Part shown: positions 60,149 through 64,000 of the stretch, in pieces
How positions within the stretch are numbered: the first letter of the stretch is position 1
How the letters are laid out: the number at the start of each line of letters is the position of its first letter
Origin: Camillea tinctor
Lineage: Eukaryota; Ascomycota; Sordariomycetes; Xylariales; Xylariaceae
NCBI GenBank assembly: GCA_022578605.1
Contig: MU394054.1
Location: 188,945-252,944, forward strand
Length of the DNA stretch: 64,000 bases
Direction of reading: 5' to 3'
The notes under the pieces: model-generated
Told to the model about the DNA's origin: nothing
The model's input: the letters and a program-made list of their open reading frames with translations, nothing else
Databases searched by the model: none
Translations under genes and position numbers: made by a program

Positions 60149-63100
60149 GGCTGCTATAATGGTGTTATGATTCGATTCTATTTCTTATTCTCGGATTCTC
60201 TCGCTGGGTTGGACAACCCTCGATGCGCCAACACGGCAGCAGTCCACATCAATGACCAGGTGGGTTCGTTAGGGTGTCGGCGCCGTCGTTCGTCGAGAAA
60301 GAATATGAGTCGCGTAAGTATAAGGAATTGAGTTTGGGAGTTTTGAGTTTTTTTGGTTTTGGGTTTTGGGTGTAAAAGAGAAATAGAATAGAAAGAATGA
60401 AGACTGGAATTCCGGTAGTGTGGTGTGGGCGCGCGCCACAGTTTAACGCCCTTCTAAAAAGTTTACTGTTAAAGGTAGTGTGTGTAAGTCTGTAATGTGC
60501 AGTGTGTAGTGTGTAGTGTAGCGCAGTGTACGTAGTGTAGTGTACGTAGTGTACATATACTATGTACGTAGGTTGTAAGTATGTAACTAGGTATACATCC
60601 ACTTAGCGAGCGAACCTTACACACTAGCTTTGAGGGGGAGGGATGGGACCCATGGACGTCAGATTCAGTATGCAAAGCGGCCTTTTCCCGCCGAGTATCT
60701 TCCAGGGAGGGGGACCCGGTATTCAGGTAAAGGAAAAAGAAAGAAAAAAAAAAAGAGGGAGGGGTGGGTAAATAGCGCCTGAGTTCTAGCGTAGTGGAGG
60801 ACCCTCCTTGGAAGACTGGGGCGTGGGCCCTGTTTTGGAGTGGGACCCTTGTATGTCCCTGGTGTCCCTGATGTCTCTTGGTGTGGCTCGCTCTAGGCCT
60901 CTCTCTCTCACAGAAAGTCTGGATGACCTAGCAGCAACCTGTTGTGTCTCGACTAACTAGTAGTTTTTTAGTGAATTCCTAAATGGCAAAGCACCTAAAA
61001 CCTCCTTCCCCCCCTCCCTCCTATTTGATCGAAGACTAGGATAGGTACTTTAAGGTTAGGTAGAAAGGTAGGTATGTATGCAAGTATGTAGGTTAGATAG
61101 GTAAAGTACCCAGCTTCGGTAAAGTCTCGAGGTATTATTATTTTATGGTTATTATTATTACTGTATTGCCTATTGTCTGCTAAAGTCTACCTGCATGTAC
61201 TGGAAATCATTGCTATTGTTATTGTTACTCTTATTGCTATTGCCAACTTGAACCCTCTCGCATGAATAACTTATACCACTAGTACAACCACAATACGATA
61301 ATTCTACTATTCGATTGAGTTATATCTCCGAATCTCTCATTACCCAGTCCTCGTGTCTATAGAACTGCATACTAATGACTATAAATAAAACATCTATATT
61401 GTAAAATTGCTTTACTATAAATATAACACGCAACTGGAAATACCTATGCGTACATACATAAAGACATACGTAGTTTGCGTACGTACCGAGGCTGCTAAGC
61501 TAGTATACAACATAAAGCCTTAAATGTCTAGTCGTGAGTGCGAAATCGTGACCAGGGGGGAAATCGATGAGGTTAGTGTAGACGTTGGGAAAATGCATAC
61601 TTGCTTACTTTTCTGTCTCTAATCGATCCGTTGTCAGTCTCTAGTCTCTAGTCTCCCGTCCCCCTTTCCCCTTCTCCCGTTTCCCCTGGATTCTTTTTAC
61701 CCCTGGGCGTAGGGGCAAGGACCGTCGGGCAGGCACTTTGATCTTCCTCGGCGAATACCTATCTGTGAGTGAGTTTAAAAGTAATATGTGAGTCTCTTAT
61801 TGTATAATGCCGCGTTGGAGTGGTAGGCGATTGTTGCCACATGCGTTCCCTCCTTGTTGGACGTGACCCTCGTCGCCCTGTATGAGTTTCCCGTACGCTA
61901 GGTAGTTGTAGAAAGGTCGCGTGGAGCAATAATACAAAATCAATTATAGAGTGAAACGGCCCAGGGGAAGAAGATCAAGCACCTCGGATCTCAACCTCAG
62001 AGGCTCAGCTCGTTCGTGTGTACTTCGCAAAGGAGATGACGATGCGCTCTCCCTCCCAGTGCACATTTGATGACGAAGGCCACGCAGGTATGTGTGTCTG
62101 CGCGCGCGTGTGCACCTCCTACGCATATATTCAGGTGCATATATTGCCTACGTTCTATGTGTCAAACATATACAACATTTGGCTAGTTGCTTGTTGATCC
62201 TGTGTTATTGCAGAATCGAGATGGAAACAGTTCACCGGGAGGTGGAGGTGGAGGTGGAGGTGGAGAGAAGGGGTAACAGGGTTGACCAAGTCTGTTACCT
62301 ACATGTTTCTCAACGCTACCCTAACAGATTAGGTACAGAGCCAAGACTGGGTTAGTTTTGAGAGATGCCGCACAACTTCTTAGTTACCAGTACAGCAAGC
62401 TCGATTCCAATCCCTCGGGACCTGCTTCCCGCCTCTTCCATGCTTGGGCTCCCTCCTAGATCAGGTACCTAACCTGGTAATCTTCAAGTTCCTTTCAACC
62501 GTCAAATGATGGATGGGGAAGGACTACGGTATATGTACTTTTATATATATCCGTTTCCAACTTGACTATGTGATGCCCATATATCTTACTTAGACTCTGC
62601 ACGTAAAGTTATATCAGTATGCATGTTTATTATAGACTATACACTACAGATAACAAAATAAATACCTGGAAATCGTTTAAGAATAAGCGGTCAGAATCGT
62701 GCATCTCACCGGACTAGAAACAACTGGTTGATGTCTTAGGAATTAGGCTGGTTCAGGGGGCGTTATAGTGTTGTATTTGGAACAACCCTAAAAGCTAAAG
62801 CGCGGCTCAGGTCCCCGGTAGGTACAGTAGTAGGTAGTCTGTTAGGTTAGGTTAGGTTAGTATGTAGTGAACCACCTTAGCTTTTATGTTAGTTATTATA
62901 TATTGATGTATGCATGTTGTTTTGTTCATTAAAACTATTAACTAGTCAGTCTGTACATACTTCAATTAGTATATGACTCTATGCACGGAACACTCCGATA
63001 CCAAGAAACTAGGTAAGGTTAGGTTAGGTAGTCGAGTCGAGTCGAGTCCAGTCCAGAGTTCAAGGTGTTTGACGATGTTGCGATTAGGTAACTAAGTCCA

Positions 63101-64000
63101 TACCAATTAATGATGTGTACATAACATATTTGAATGATGAATGATGAATGCTGAAGAGGCAAGAGTTTACGGACGGTACATGAGTTGGAACCCAACCTTG
63201 ATTCTCACTTACCTTCAAGCTTAACCTGACCTATCATAGACTCAATCTGTGTTCCACCGCTACGGTGACGAGAAACAGAGTGCTACCGAATAAACCCTCC
63301 CCCAGGCATCGGCAATTCTCTAGGTCACAGCCACCTAATCATAATAAGAACAATAATCACCATAATAATAATAATAATAATAAAGCGACTTGAATTATAT
63401 TGGAATGGTCAGATGCATGGGCAAGGTGATGCAGGCACCAGTACTACTGTAGTTCCTTGGAATTGGGATCTAGATAGGGCAAGCTTATCGTAGGTTCCAT
63501 AGAAATCGAGCAAATGGATTATTGGGGTCGCGTCCTAGCGTCCTTACAGAGGAACAAAGCGCTTAGACCTGTCTGTGGAGTGGGCAGGATCCAAATAGTC
63601 CGAGTGGATAGGCATTCGTGGTTGGTTTAGGACTTGGACTTGTATCCATTCGGTTTTATTTATTACAGTTGTGTCGTGTGAAAGGCTTTGCGAGGTAGTA
63701 CGAACGCATGTCTGGACGTGGTGACAGCACCCCAGATAGGGCAACTGAATATCTGTGGTACAACCTAGAGCTGACCACCTGGTTACGCTGTCGAGTCGCT
63801 GACATCTTTTGGTGTGTGCATTGTCTAGGCGTAGGAGTAGACCTATATCCCCTACACCACTCGCCCACTGAAAGGGGCGGTCCGTCTTATGACGGACTCC
63901 CAACTTCTCTCCTTCTCTTCCCTCTGCCACGCGAGCCAAGGAACCACCATGTTTGACGATATTTTGCTGTAAGCTAGCCACTGGCCTAATTAGACAAAAA
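60149..64000. other. Intergenic to window end, simple repeats only
   Basis: 3.9 kb with no supported gene. The first part is the regulator promoter. There are GTGTA-type repeats at about 60478-60555, a GGTGGA array near 62240-62264, GGTTA pentamer arrays near 62841-62858 and 63015-63030, a GTCGA array near 63030-63045, and an ATA microsatellite near 63362-63383. The frame at 63544-63981 (minus) has no domain. Confidence 0.5.

Noticed and set aside
63544..63981. 145-codon minus-strand frame at the window end
   Set aside because: No recognised domain and no exon partners; left uncalled.
1..64000. CRISPR arrays, viral or prophage genes, insertion sequences, 5S rRNA
   Set aside because: None seen on either strand by eye; simple repeats present are microsatellites or degenerate tandem copies.

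Overview
The window is nuclear DNA from a filamentous ascomycete (Pezizomycotina, most likely a Sordariomycete). Protein genes are interrupted by short GT-AG introns, mostly 52-110 nt, with CTAAC/CTGAC-like branch sites. It also carries Zn2Cys6 regulators, a fungal CDF zinc transporter, a pepsin-like secreted protease and tRNA genes with short anticodon-loop introns. I rebuilt gene models by joining reading frames across introns; total coding length was checked to be a multiple of three in every model. A 10-N gap after a 29-G run (55.3 kb) shows this is a draft assembly. The species cannot be named from the sequence.

Layout. 0-8.3 kb: an edge-truncated luciferase-domain (DUF5519-like) gene, a secreted aspartic protease (3 exons) and a ZRC1-type zinc transporter, all on the minus strand. 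8.3-13 kb: an AT-rich gene desert. 13-32 kb: an accessory-looking region with weakly biased codons. It holds a six-exon Zn2Cys6 regulator divergent from an SDR that resembles fungal L-rhamnose 1-dehydrogenase, then an aldo/keto reductase, an 817-residue membrane protein, a DUF202 protein with a 520-nt intron, and a seven-exon intracellular GH3/PA14 beta-glucosidase. 33-41 kb: a denser, GC-rich housekeeping stretch with tRNA-Leu(CAG), a stand-alone LigD-type 3'-phosphoesterase domain protein, a small zinc-ribbon protein, the RNase P/MRP subunit Rpp1 and a Ser/Ala-rich secreted protein. 43.6-47.7 kb: a 1331-residue BRCT protein. 47.7-56.8 kb: a long desert with only tRNA-Asp(GTC) and the assembly gap. 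56.8-60.1 kb: a nine-exon Zn2Cys6/fungal_trans regulator including a 17-nt micro-exon. 60.1-64 kb: no gene seen.

How it fits together: the 13-32 kb genes could form a local sugar or glycoside module (regulator, rhamnose-dehydrogenase-like SDR, reductase, cytosolic beta-glucosidase), but this is an inference from gene order and family identity. The other genes are independent housekeeping or secreted functions. The most unusual signals are the two zinc clusters split by introns, a coding-strand C-to-G skew switch inside several GC-rich genes, and a dispersed TACCTA/TAGGTA motif throughout the intergenic DNA.
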